From Desulfopila inferna (GTDB taxonomy: Bacteria > Desulfobacterota > Desulfobulbia > Desulfobulbales > Desulfocapsaceae), in assembly GCF_016919005.1 (NCBI RefSeq), contig NZ_JAFFQE010000009.1:62001-126000 (forward strand): 64,000 nt of DNA, written 5' to 3'. Under the pieces are notes generated by a model, which was given only the letters and a program-made list of their open reading frames with translations, had not been told where the DNA came from and searched no databases. A program made the translations under genes and the position numbers. This document shows positions 52,870 to 61,948 of this stretch, piece by piece. The stretch's first letter is position 1. Each line of letters opens with the position of its first letter.

Positions 52870-54225
52870 ATGACCGGCATGCCATCAGAACATCCTGACG
52901 CCTCACAGCCCCTGGTAATATCGGAACATAACCACCCCATCCGGCGAAACATGCTCGATGGGGATGCCATATTCGTGATGCGCAAGCTCAACAAGGAAGG
53001 CTTTTCCAGCTATCTTGTCGGCGGCGGCGTACGCGATCTTTATCTGGGCAAGAAGCCCAAGGACTTTGACATAAGCACCAATGCCAAGCCCGGACAGATT
53101 CGTAAGATCTTTCCCCACAGCTCGACAATCGGCAGGCGCTTCAGGCTGGTTCAGGTATTCTTCAAGTCGGGCAATCTCATTGAAATCTCGACTCTCAGGT
53201 CGCTGAGCGAGCATGATCTTGACGGCCCCGAAGCGGTCCTGGCACCCAACAACACCTACGGCAATCTACCCGAAGATGCCCAGCGTCGTGATCTCTCAAT
53301 AAATTCGCTCTTCTATGAACTGGAGAGTCATACCATAATCGACTATGTCGGGGGAGTCCGTGATCTGGATAATTCCATAATACGCATGGTCGGCCAGCCG
53401 GATAAACGCATCAATCGCGATCCGGTGCGAATGATGCGCGCCATCCGCCACAGCGCCCGGACCGGTTTTTCCATTGAAGATGAAACCTGGCAGTCGATCT
53501 GTAGAAATCATCAAAAAATCACCCTTTGCCCAACCTCTCGAATTCGCGACGAGCTCTTCAAGGATCTTTATGGCGGCTCAGCCGCCGGCTGGTTCGAACT
53601 AGCCGCTGATTCCTCCATTTTTACTGCAATTTTTCCTTTCTACCGCAATATTCTGACCACCTCACCACCCTCTCAGCCATCTTGCAGACATCAACTCGGG
53701 GCTCTACTGGAAATCCTTGATTCCATTAATCTGAAAGCCTCCACAGGAGAGTGCAGACAACTGCCGAAATTTTTTATCCTTGCCCTGCTTCTACTGCCCT
53801 GGGCAGAAATAACCTTCGGTCTCTCCAGGCTGAAACTCAAAGGCCCGGCCGTTTTTCAGCTCTCCAAAAAATTACGAAGCGAGATCGATACCCTTCTCGG
53901 TACCCAGCTGAATTTACGGCGATCAATTCGTCAGGAAATGGTAATCCTGCTCAGCAATCTTCCACAGTTTGTGCGATTTGTGCAAAGCAACTCCTGGCCC
54001 AAGTGGCTCACCAAAAAAAGCTACTTCGCCAACTGCCTGCTTTTCGCACATATTCGCCAACAGGCGATTTCCGGCACAGAAAGAGAGGACAACCTCTCCA
54101 GTATGATCAACGGGGTATCGCACCACGAACCACCCCAACCCGAAAGAACACAGTTTAGCCGAAAAAAAACGCGACCCGCATTTTCTCCCAATAAGAAAGG
54201 CGGGGTTTTTGGCTTCCGAAAGTAG
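52870..54225 (+). CDS. pcnB: Poly(A) polymerase / CCA-adding family nucleotidyltransferase
   Basis: This protein has about 451 residues. The head domain has LVGGGVRDLYLGKKPKDFDI, with the catalytic Asp residues, then GRRFRLVQVFF and RRDLSINSLFYE; the neck follows with DPVRMMRAIRHSARTGF. A basic C-terminal tail (RKKTRPAFSPNKKGG) is the PcnB-like feature favouring poly(A) polymerase over tRNA CCA transferase. The start is uncertain: TTG 52843 overlaps the previous stop, while ATG 52870 lacks a clear ribosome-binding site. A terminator-like hairpin lies inside the last 50 bases. Confidence 0.78.
   Translation: MTGMPSEHPDASQPLVISEHNHPIRRNMLDGDAIFVMRKLNKEGFSSYLVGGGVRDLYLGKKPKDFDISTNAKPGQIRKIFPHSSTIGRRFRLVQVFFKSGNLIEISTLRSLSEHDLDGPEAVLAPNNTYGNLPEDAQRRDLSINSLFYELESHTIIDYVGGVRDLDNSIIRMVGQPDKRINRDPVRMMRAIRHSARTGFSIEDETWQSICRNHQKITLCPTSRIRDELFKDLYGGSAAGWFELAADSSIFTAIFPFYRNILTTSPPSQPSCRHQLGALLEILDSINLKASTGECRQLPKFFILALLLLPWAEITFGLSRLKLKGPAVFQLSKKLRSEIDTLLGTQLNLRRSIRQEMVILLSNLPQFVRFVQSNSWPKWLTKKSYFANCLLFAHIRQQAISGTEREDNLSSMINGVSHHEPPQPERTQFSRKKTRPAFSPNKKGGVFGFRK
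54175..54210 (+). terminator. Intrinsic terminator within the 3' end of pcnB-like gene
   Basis: CCCGC (54175-54179) pairs with GCGGG (54200-54204), with the inner stem TTTCT/AGAAA (54182-54186 and 54194-54198), followed by GTTTTT (54205-54210). It lies in the coding sequence, 13 bases before the stop codon, so some transcripts may end before the stop. Confidence 0.5.
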
Positions 54226-54629
54226 CCTCCTTGACAACTCTCATAGTGAGATCTACCTTATATCGTGTTTTTTTCCTCTTCGACACCTCCTCCCATGGGC
54301 TAGCTACTCACAAATCAAATCATCAGCATATATCCTACCGTAACAATTAGACATAATTGTACCATAAATATATTCTACTTTTTTTCGCAATATTATTTAT
54401 ACCACCAATCCGCGAATTCATTTGACTTTTTTTCTTTATTAGATCAAAAAACTAGGTTAATGACAGTATACGTAGAATAGCATTGCCGCTCGCATAACTT
54501 GCACAGGGAGAGTCAGGTTATTCATCACAGACAGCGGGAGTGATTTTCTGTTTGTTTCAACTCAATCGGCACAATGTCGATGCAATCGCGCAATGCGCAA
54601 AATTGTTGTTACAGCAATAGGAGGTTGGT
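54226..54629. other. Upstream region of the hydrogenase operon
   Basis: These 404 bases hold no gene. The region must contain the promoter for the hya-hyp operon. The stretch 54340-54480 is AT-rich. A GGCAC...TGC pair near 54567 has the wrong spacing for a sigma-54 promoter. No NikR-type operator was recognised. The leader ends with AATAGGAGGTTGGT before the ATG. Confidence 0.4.
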
Positions 54630-55718
54630 ATGGCAGACACGGTAAACAAGACTCTGGATCCGCAAATTAATCGACGCGGTTTCCTGAAGGGTTGCACAAT
54701 GGCTGCGGCAGCTCTGGGACTTTCAGAAACCATGATCCCCAAGCTGGTCGAGGCAGCAACAACAGCCCAGCGCCCTCCGGTGGTCTGGCTGCACTTTCAG
54801 GAATGTACCGGATGCACCGAAACTTTGCTTCGGGGTTCTCACCCGGATCTTTCCCGCTTGATCCTGGACATCATTTCTCTGGACTATCATGAAACTGTCA
54901 TGGCTGCCGCCGGCCATCAGGCAGAGCAGTTGCTGCACGAAACCATCAAGAATCATGAAGGAAAATTCGTCCTGATTGTTGAGGGCGCTATTCCTCTGGC
55001 AGAAGATGGGATCTACTGCAAAATCGCCGGCAAAACCGCCAAGGATATTCTGGCGGAAGTGGCTCCCAAAGCCGGCGCCGTTATTGCAATAGGTGCCTGT
55101 GCCGCCTTCGGCGGTGTTCAGGCCGCAGCTCCAAATCCAACCGGCGCGGTAGGCGTCAATAAGCTGGTGACGGATAAACCCGTCGTCAACATACCCGGTT
55201 GCCCGTTTAATCCGATTTCACTCCTCGGTACAGTACTCCACTATCTGACATTCAATCGACTTCCCGCTCTCGACAGTCTTGGCCGTCCGACCTTTGCCTA
55301 CGGCAGGAGAATTCACGATCATTGCGAAAGACGTCCTCATTTTGACGAGGGTCGTTTTGTCGAACAGTTTGGAGATGAATTTCACAAGCAGGGATACTGC
55401 CTCTACAAGGTTGGCTGTAAAGGCCCCAGCACCTTCTCCAACTGCCCGTCAGTTCGCTTTAATGATGTAGGCGTATGGCCCGTAAGTGTTGGTCATGGCT
55501 GTATCGGCTGCACTGAGCCAAAATTCTGGGATACGATGACTCCCTTCTATGAAAGACTGCCCAATGTTTCGATTCCAGGCACAGGTATTGTAGGAGATGC
55601 CGACAGCGTCGGCCGCAAGGTTCTCGGCGTCACTGCCGCAGCTGTTGGTATCCATGCCGCCGTAGGTATCGGCAAAAAATTGGTCAAGGGCAAAGACAAA
55701 AGCGGAGAAGAGGCATAA
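54630..55718 (+). CDS. hyaA: [NiFe] hydrogenase small subunit, Tat-exported
   Basis: This small subunit (362 residues) carries electrons from the active site through three iron-sulfur clusters. The Tat signal is NRRGFLKGC (about 13-21). Cluster ligands are seen in QECTGCTE, GACAAFGG, NIPGCPFNP, HDHCERRPHFDEG, GCKGPSTFSNCPS and GHGCIGCTEPKFWD. The C-terminus has a short hydrophobic stretch (VTAAAVGIHAAVGI) before a charged tail, a membrane anchor typical of group 1 uptake enzymes. AGGAGG precedes the ATG. It is the first gene of a contiguous maturation and structural operon. Confidence 0.95.
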   Translation: MADTVNKTLDPQINRRGFLKGCTMAAAALGLSETMIPKLVEAATTAQRPPVVWLHFQECTGCTETLLRGSHPDLSRLILDIISLDYHETVMAAAGHQAEQLLHETIKNHEGKFVLIVEGAIPLAEDGIYCKIAGKTAKDILAEVAPKAGAVIAIGACAAFGGVQAAAPNPTGAVGVNKLVTDKPVVNIPGCPFNPISLLGTVLHYLTFNRLPALDSLGRPTFAYGRRIHDHCERRPHFDEGRFVEQFGDEFHKQGYCLYKVGCKGPSTFSNCPSVRFNDVGVWPVSVGHGCIGCTEPKFWDTMTPFYERLPNVSIPGTGIVGDADSVGRKVLGVTAAAVGIHAAVGIGKKLVKGKDKSGEEA

Positions 55719-55822
55719 ATCCTCAATCCCACGAAGCAACGACATGAAGCAATACCGGATCGAAAGCCTATCTGACATTGACAACCGCTTTTGATTCTAT
55801 CTTATTTTAGGAGGTTCGACAC

Positions 55823-57523
55823 ATGGCTCAACGAATCACCATTGATCCTCTCACCAGGATCGAGGGGCACTTGAGAGTAGACGTGGAAGTTGATGGGGGT
55901 GAGGTTAAAAAGGCATGGTCATCGGGTCAGATGTTCCGTGGCATTGAAACTATACTTCAGGGACGTGATCCCAGAGATGCCTGGCATTTTGTGCAGCGTA
56001 TCTGCGGTGTCTGCACCACGGTGCACGCTCTGGCATCCGTACGCGCCGTAGAAGACGCGCTCGGCCTTGAGATTCCCAAAAACGCACAATATATCAGGAA
56101 TCTGGTGCAGTCCATTCATGCACTGCAGGACCATATCGTTCATTTTTACGCACTTTCCGCTCTGGACTGGGTAGATGTTGTTTCCGCCCTTGATGCGGAT
56201 CCGGTCGCTACTTCAAAGCTTGCCGAGACCCTTTCGGACTGGCCGGGCAATAGTTCAAAGAGGTTCCAGGCTGTGAAAGACAAGCTCAAGGGACTCGTGG
56301 CCAGTGGTCAGCTTGGTCCTTTTGCCAATGCTTACTGGGGACATCCGGCAATGAAGCTGCCGCCGGAAGCCAACCTAATGGCAGTTTCGCATTATCTCGA
56401 AGCCCTCGATTACCAGAGAAAAGCAACCCAGGCACTGGGAATTATTTCTGGTAAAAATCCTCATATTCAGAATCTTTCCGTTGGCGGGGTAACCGCAGCC
56501 ATCAATCTCAACAATGATTCCACCCTGAATATGGAGAGGCTCTACTTTGTCAAACAACTGGTCGAGGAAGTGCGTGGATTCATCAACAACGTCTACCTCT
56601 CTGATGTAGTTGCCGTCGGCGCCCTTTATAAAGACTGGCTCCCCTACGGCGCAGGCGTCACTAACTACCTCGCCGCACCGGATATGTTCCTCGACTCCGC
56701 AGGTACTCAGTTTGATCTGCCCGGCGGCACCGTCATGGACGGCGACCTCGGCACCGTCAAACCTTTTACCAGTATCAGCGATGAATACTTCAAGTCCAAC
56801 GTTGAGGAGTCCATCGCCCGAGCATGGTATGATGGTGACTGGTCCAAGAATCCGTTTGAAGAAGACACCGTTCCCAAGTATACCGATTTCCAGGATGAAG
56901 GCCGCTACACCTGGCTGAAAGCCCCGCGCTTCCAGGGCAGACCGATGCAGGTTGGTCCTTTGGCGCAGCTTGTTGTCGGTTACGCCCAGGGACATGAAAT
57001 GACGGTTAAGGCCGTTGACGGTGCACTTTCCAAAATCAGTGCGGTAGCAGGCGTCAATGTCGGGCCCGAGATCCTTCATTCCACCATAGGACGTCATGCC
57101 GCGCGCGCTGTTCGTGCCTCGATGATGGCAGATCTCGCCCTCAAACACTGGGATCTCCTCGTGGATAATGTTGGCTCAGGCGACACTGAAATCTTCAATC
57201 CTCCCACCTTTCCTAAAGGTGAGCAAAGAGGCGTCGGCGTACATGAGGCTCCTCGTGGTTTATTATCTCACTGGATTATTATTCAGGATGGTAAAATCAA
57301 GAATTACCAATGTGTTGTGCCTTCTACCTGGAACGGCGGCCCGCGTGATGCGGAAGGTCAGCCCGGTCCATATGAAGCCTCTCTGGTGGGCAATCCTATT
57401 GCCGATGCGGAGAAGCCTCTTGAGGTTCTGAGAACCATCCATTCTTTCGACCCGTGTATTGCCTGTGCAGTTCATATGCTGGATCCGGAAGGTAAAGAGG
57501 TTGTCAAAGTTAAGGCCCTGTAA
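55823..57523 (+). CDS. hyaB: [NiFe] hydrogenase large subunit
   Basis: This catalytic subunit (566 residues) carries the NiFe(CN)2CO site. The N-terminal ligand motif is QRICGVCTTVH (about 54-64) and the C-terminal one is DPCIACAVHM, giving all four Ni-binding cysteines. Both are cysteines, so this is not a [NiFeSe] enzyme. The chain continues 15 residues beyond the final His (MLDPEGKEVVKVKAL), the peptide that the maturation protease removes after nickel insertion. AGGAGG precedes the ATG. Transport across the membrane should occur together with the Tat-tagged small subunit. Confidence 0.96.
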   Translation: MAQRITIDPLTRIEGHLRVDVEVDGGEVKKAWSSGQMFRGIETILQGRDPRDAWHFVQRICGVCTTVHALASVRAVEDALGLEIPKNAQYIRNLVQSIHALQDHIVHFYALSALDWVDVVSALDADPVATSKLAETLSDWPGNSSKRFQAVKDKLKGLVASGQLGPFANAYWGHPAMKLPPEANLMAVSHYLEALDYQRKATQALGIISGKNPHIQNLSVGGVTAAINLNNDSTLNMERLYFVKQLVEEVRGFINNVYLSDVVAVGALYKDWLPYGAGVTNYLAAPDMFLDSAGTQFDLPGGTVMDGDLGTVKPFTSISDEYFKSNVEESIARAWYDGDWSKNPFEEDTVPKYTDFQDEGRYTWLKAPRFQGRPMQVGPLAQLVVGYAQGHEMTVKAVDGALSKISAVAGVNVGPEILHSTIGRHAARAVRASMMADLALKHWDLLVDNVGSGDTEIFNPPTFPKGEQRGVGVHEAPRGLLSHWIIIQDGKIKNYQCVVPSTWNGGPRDAEGQPGPYEASLVGNPIADAEKPLEVLRTIHSFDPCIACAVHMLDPEGKEVVKVKAL

Positions 57524-57570
57524 GGCTATATGAACCTTTTTTACCCGGATCAAACCGCAAGGAGGTAAAT

Positions 57571-58209
57571 ATGACGTACGAAAAGAAAAAATGCTGGAGC
57601 GTCTTGCTGCGGCTCTACCACTGGGCCTTTGCGCTGTCTATCGTCGCTCTGGTGACAACAGGCTTATTCATTAATACGCCGTGGACCAATACTCTGCAGT
57701 ATGATACCTGGTCAGTGACCTGGATGCGCTATATCCACTTTGTCTCCGGATATGTGTTTACTGCAGCGGTACTTACTCGAATCTTTCTCTATATTTTTGG
57801 CAACGCTCAAGAAAGAATCACCGATGCTTTACCGATAACAGGCAGAAATATCAGGAACTTCGGCCGGACTCTGTTGCATTACAGCTATATCAGCAGCGAA
57901 CACGATGACCGCTTAGGCCATAATGTCATTGCCGGACTTACCTATCTGGTTACCATAATCGCAGCTGTATTCATGATGATCAGCGGGTTCTATCTGCTTT
58001 TTCCTGAAACCGCCGCCTGGCAGGGCTGGGGTACCGCCATTTTTTCCAGCCAGCAGAATGCCAGATTCATCCACCACCTGCTGATGTGGTGGTTCATGAT
58101 CTTTGCCTTAATCCATATCTATCTGGTTTTATGGAATGATCTGACTGAACCGGAGGGATTAGTTTCATCTATATTCACAGGTGATAAATTCAAGCACAAA
58201 AAAGTCTGA
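57571..58209 (+). CDS. hyaC: Hydrogenase b-type cytochrome subunit
   Basis: This 212-residue membrane cytochrome b takes electrons from the small subunit to the quinone pool. It has four hydrophobic helices with His ligands for two b hemes in RLYHWAFALSIVALV, YIHFVSGYVFTAAVLTR, FIHHLLMWWFMIFALIHIYL and the nearby segment. Length and helix pattern are those of HyaC/HupC. AAGGAGG precedes the ATG. The gene for HypF begins within its last 29 bases. The presence of this subunit indicates that H2 oxidation feeds a menaquinone-type pool. Confidence 0.93.
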   Translation: MTYEKKKCWSVLLRLYHWAFALSIVALVTTGLFINTPWTNTLQYDTWSVTWMRYIHFVSGYVFTAAVLTRIFLYIFGNAQERITDALPITGRNIRNFGRTLLHYSYISSEHDDRLGHNVIAGLTYLVTIIAAVFMMISGFYLLFPETAAWQGWGTAIFSSQQNARFIHHLLMWWFMIFALIHIYLVLWNDLTEPEGLVSSIFTGDKFKHKKV

Positions 58210-60571
58210 AAATAACGGGGTCGAGCTTCGCATCCAGGGCATCGTCCAGGGTGTAGGGTTCCGCCCCTTTATTTACAACTTGGCGACACAACTTAAAATC
58301 TCCGGTACTGTCAGCAATACCAGTGCCGGAGTTTTTATTCGGGCCGTAGCCGATAGTAGTACTTTGGAAATTTTTATCTCCAGAATTCATACTGAAGCGC
58401 CACCCCTTGCCCAAATCCTAGCTCTCGACGTTGTGCCGTTTGACCCGGCGCTACTTTCTTCTTCAGACTTCCATATACTTGCCAGTGAGGCCGGCAGCTC
58501 ATCCTCTACCGCCATACCGCCTGATATTGCCGTTTGCAGCGACTGTCTGGATGAGCTTATCTCTCCGGATGACAAGAGATACGGCTATCCTTTTATCAAC
58601 TGTACCAACTGTGGTCCGCGGTTCACCATCGTGGAAACCATTCCCTACGACAGGCCGAAAACCTCAATGAAGGTTTTTCCCATGTGCCCTGACTGCACCA
58701 CAGAATATAATGATCCTGCCGACAGACGATTTCACGCCCAGCCCAATGCCTGCCCGCGCTGCGGCCCGCAGATCAGCTGGCATGATGCTGCCGGTAATCT
58801 TCTTTCCCGCGATAATCCCGTCTGGGAGGCCACTGCCGCTCTGCAGCAGGGAAAGATTATCGCTATGCGCGGACTCGGCGGCTTTCATCTCGTCGTCGAC
58901 GGCTGCAGCGAAGAAGGCGTAGCCACGTTGCGCCGGCGCAAGAACAGACCGACCAAGCCTCTGGCCATAATGGTCAAGGACATGACGGCGGTTGAAAAAT
59001 TATGTATTATCGGCGCCCACGAGAAAGAAGAACTCGATAGTCCACAGCATTCGATCGTTCTCCTGGAAAAAAGAGAAAACGATGCCACTCTGGCCCCCAA
59101 TCTCAGTCCCGGAGTATGCGATCTCGGCATCATGCTGCCCTACACCCCGCTGCATCACCTGCTCTTTCAGGAGGAAGACTGCCCTGCCGCCCTGGTCATG
59201 ACCAGCGGCAATGTAAGTGGCCGGCCCATCTGCATTTCCAACCAGAGCGCCCTGTCCGAACTCAACGAGATTGCCGATTTTTTTCTTCTCCACAACAGGG
59301 AGATACTCACTCGTGTTGATGACTCGGTCACCAAAAAACTGAACCACAAGATGCGTCTTTTTCGCAGAGCCCGCGGGTATAGTCCCTCGCCGCTGTTACT
59401 CGCTCATAGTCTCCCGCAGGTTCTGGGATGCGGTGGTGGCTTGAAATCTACATTTTCTCTGGGCCGTAATAATCTCGCATTTGTCAGTCAGCATATCGGC
59501 GATCTCTTCAACCTCGAATCCTTCGACTTTTATATTGAATCGATCAACCATTACAAAAGGGTATTTGAAATCGAGCCTGAACTGGTGGTACGTGATCTTC
59601 ATCCCGATTATATGAGTTCACATTTTGCCGAAGAACAGGGTCTCCCGGTTTATACAGCTCAGCATCATCACGCCCACGCCGTTGCAGTCATGGCTGAACA
59701 TCATATCTCCGAGGAAGTGCTTTCAGTCATCCTCGACGGTACAGGATATGGCACAGACGGCACTGTCTGGGGCGGTGAGATTCTGCTTAATGATTTAACC
59801 GGTTTTCAACGGCTCGGCCATCTGCAACCCCTTTCGCTTCCTGGTGGCGACAAGGCGGCTGAAGAACCCTGGAGAATGGCGCTCTCGGCGCTGTATCACA
59901 CCTTTGGCAGGGAATGGCTTTCGGAGAAAAATCTACCCCCGCTGTTGCGCACCGTCAACCCCTCTCAGCGCCAAATTATCCTCGAGATGGTGGAAAACGG
60001 GTTTAATGCACCGCTGACATCGAGCTGCGGCAGGTTGTTTGATGCTGTCGCCGCCCTCCTTGATCTCCGCTTGAAAAGCGATTATGAGGGACATGCCGCC
60101 ATGGAGCTTGAGGCCGCGGCCATGAAAGCCCTGCTACCCGGATGGAAGGAACAGTTGAATATGACTATGGCCCTTCCTTCAACATTTTCGACATTTGACG
60201 CGGGTAAATGGGAGATTATTTCCTCGGAATTTGTTAAGGTGATACTTGTCAAACGTAGACAAGGTTTTACAGCATCGCAGATCGCTCTTGATTTCCATTT
60301 TGAGCTGATATGTGCCATATCAAAGCTCGTCAAAACGCTTTCCATCCAGCATAATACCGATAAGATCGTTCTTTCCGGCGGCTGTATGCAGAACCGTCTG
60401 CTGATGGAGGGCTTATTTCATACTCTGGAAAGAGAAGAACTGCAGGTCTTCAGCGGTGAAAAAGTACCGGTGAACGACGGCGGCATTTCTTTCGGACAGA
60501 TACTCATTGGAGGTTTACAACATGTGTCTCGCAATTCCCATGAGGGTGACCAAGGTGGCCGGCAATCCTGA
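58181..60571 (+). CDS. hypF: Carbamoyltransferase HypF
   Basis: HypF (796 residues) makes the carbamoyl group that becomes the CN ligands of the active-site iron. Domain order is an acylphosphatase domain (IQGIVQGVGFRPFIY), two zinc fingers (CSDCLDELIS with NCTNCGPRF, and CPDCTTEYND with ACPRCGPQ), a YrdC-like domain, and a Kae1-like domain with VILDGTGYGTDGTVWGGE and HHHAHAVAVMAEH. The start is GTG 58181, overlapping hyaC; a close ribosome-binding site is not visible, so the exact start is uncertain. Its end overlaps hypC by 50 bases. Confidence 0.94.
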   Translation: MINSSTKKSENNGVELRIQGIVQGVGFRPFIYNLATQLKISGTVSNTSAGVFIRAVADSSTLEIFISRIHTEAPPLAQILALDVVPFDPALLSSSDFHILASEAGSSSSTAIPPDIAVCSDCLDELISPDDKRYGYPFINCTNCGPRFTIVETIPYDRPKTSMKVFPMCPDCTTEYNDPADRRFHAQPNACPRCGPQISWHDAAGNLLSRDNPVWEATAALQQGKIIAMRGLGGFHLVVDGCSEEGVATLRRRKNRPTKPLAIMVKDMTAVEKLCIIGAHEKEELDSPQHSIVLLEKRENDATLAPNLSPGVCDLGIMLPYTPLHHLLFQEEDCPAALVMTSGNVSGRPICISNQSALSELNEIADFFLLHNREILTRVDDSVTKKLNHKMRLFRRARGYSPSPLLLAHSLPQVLGCGGGLKSTFSLGRNNLAFVSQHIGDLFNLESFDFYIESINHYKRVFEIEPELVVRDLHPDYMSSHFAEEQGLPVYTAQHHHAHAVAVMAEHHISEEVLSVILDGTGYGTDGTVWGGEILLNDLTGFQRLGHLQPLSLPGGDKAAEEPWRMALSALYHTFGREWLSEKNLPPLLRTVNPSQRQIILEMVENGFNAPLTSSCGRLFDAVAALLDLRLKSDYEGHAAMELEAAAMKALLPGWKEQLNMTMALPSTFSTFDAGKWEIISSEFVKVILVKRRQGFTASQIALDFHFELICAISKLVKTLSIQHNTDKIVLSGGCMQNRLLMEGLFHTLEREELQVFSGEKVPVNDGGISFGQILIGGLQHVSRNSHEGDQGGRQS

Positions 60572-60785
60572 AGATTTCACCACTGCTCAGATTGCAATGG
60601 TCGATGCCGACGGCATCGGCAAGGAGATTCGGCTGGACGTGGTCGACAGGTGGCCTGAGATCGGTGATTATGTGATCATTCATGCCGGCTTCGCCATCCA
60701 TACCCTCGAAGAAAAGGAGGCCAAGGCCAATATCGAACTTATTCGGAAAATGGCGGAGTCAATGCCGGATGAACTTCTACGCTGA
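60522..60785 (+). CDS. hypC: Hydrogenase maturation factor HypC
   Basis: HypC (87 residues) begins MCLAIPMRVTKV, the family's N-terminus; Cys2 is the residue that binds the Fe(CN)2CO intermediate and the large-subunit precursor. The start at 60522 follows TTGGAGGTTTACAAC, a strong site inside the end of hypF, and the two genes overlap by 50 bases. It works with HypD, whose gene starts 12 bases after its stop. Confidence 0.95.
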   Translation: MCLAIPMRVTKVAGNPEDFTTAQIAMVDADGIGKEIRLDVVDRWPEIGDYVIIHAGFAIHTLEEKEAKANIELIRKMAESMPDELLR

Positions 60786-60797
60786 GAGGATAACTCG

Positions 60798-61880
60798 ATG
60801 AAGTATGTTGATGAATTCCGCAACAGCGCTCTGGCTAAACCTCTGCTCAAAGAGCTTAAGAGATCCTGCACCAGACCTTTGCGGGTTATGGAGGTCTGTG
60901 GTTCACACACCATGGCCATTTTCCGTAACGGCATCCGCTCTGTTCTGCCGGAGGGATTCGAGCTTATTTCCGGACCGGGATGTCCGGTTTGTGTCACTTC
61001 CGCCCCCCATATGGACGCCTTTATCGCCATGGCGGATCTTCCTGGAGTGAGAGTAGCTATATTCGGCGATCTTTTCCGTGTTCCCGGCACAGAGGGATCG
61101 CTTGCCGAAGCCAGCAGCCGCGGTGCCAAGGTTGATATTGTATATTCTCCCATGGATGCTCTTGATCTGGCGGTTAACCATCCCGACGATTTCGTGGTTT
61201 TCCTGGGTGTCGGTTTCGAAACCACAACACCGGGCATCGCCGCAACCATACGGGCGGCTGCAGTACGAAATATTTCGAACTTCTCGGTTTTTTCGACACA
61301 CAAGGTCATGCCGCCTCCACTCATCGCCCTGCTGGATGACCCGAACCTGAAAATAGACGGCCTGCTTTGCCCCGGCCACGTTTCCAGCATCATCGGTGCC
61401 AAAGCCTACCAGCCGCTGGTCGATAAATACAATCTTGCCTGCGTGGTCGCCGGTTTTGAAACCAACGACCTGCTCAACAGCTTGATCCTGCTGGCCCGGC
61501 AGATCGGCAGCGGTAAGGTTTCCGTAGAAAACACCTATTCCAGAGCGGTAAGCTGGGAGGGCAATCCCCGGGCCCTGAATATGGTGGCTGAGGTCTTTGA
61601 ACCGATTGATATGGAATGGCGCGGACTTGGCGTCATCCCGGGCAGCGGCCTCGGCATCCGCGAAAAATACCGCGCCTTCGATGCGGAAAAACGGCTTGAT
61701 ATCACGCTGCCCAAGGCGGAAGAGCCCAAAGGCTGCCGTTGTGGCGAGATTCTCAAGGGCATAAATGTGCCGCCGGAGTGCCCTCTTTTCAACAGCCGGT
61801 GCACACCTTCGACTCCCATTGGGCCCTGCATGGTTTCCAGTGAGGGAACCTGCGCGGCGTATCATAAATATGGCAGGTAA
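60798..61880 (+). CDS. hypD: Hydrogenase maturation protein HypD
   Basis: HypD (360 residues) is the iron-sulfur protein on which the Fe(CN)2CO group is assembled. It has the family motifs VMEVCGSHTM (about 33-42), SGPGCPVCVT (about 65-74), GFETTTPGIA, and the C-terminal cluster cysteines in CRCGEILKG and CPLF near 310-340. The start ATG follows GAGAGGA. Length is as in the family. The gene lies directly downstream of hypC and is followed after 68 bases by hypE. Confidence 0.95.
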   Translation: MKYVDEFRNSALAKPLLKELKRSCTRPLRVMEVCGSHTMAIFRNGIRSVLPEGFELISGPGCPVCVTSAPHMDAFIAMADLPGVRVAIFGDLFRVPGTEGSLAEASSRGAKVDIVYSPMDALDLAVNHPDDFVVFLGVGFETTTPGIAATIRAAAVRNISNFSVFSTHKVMPPPLIALLDDPNLKIDGLLCPGHVSSIIGAKAYQPLVDKYNLACVVAGFETNDLLNSLILLARQIGSGKVSVENTYSRAVSWEGNPRALNMVAEVFEPIDMEWRGLGVIPGSGLGIREKYRAFDAEKRLDITLPKAEEPKGCRCGEILKGINVPPECPLFNSRCTPSTPIGPCMVSSEGTCAAYHKYGR

Positions 61881-61948
61881 TGATGGTTGATCACAGGAAT
61901 TCAGCGAAATCGGCACTCTAACAGTAATCAACGAGCGGAACTAAAGAC

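Noticed and set aside
54560-54600. A sigma-54 promoter upstream of hyaA.
   Set aside because: GG and GC elements are 12 rather than 10 bases apart and the flanking bases do not fit.
54226-54629. A NikR operator upstream of the hydrogenase operon.
   Set aside because: No GTATGA...TCATAC-type inverted repeat could be found by eye.
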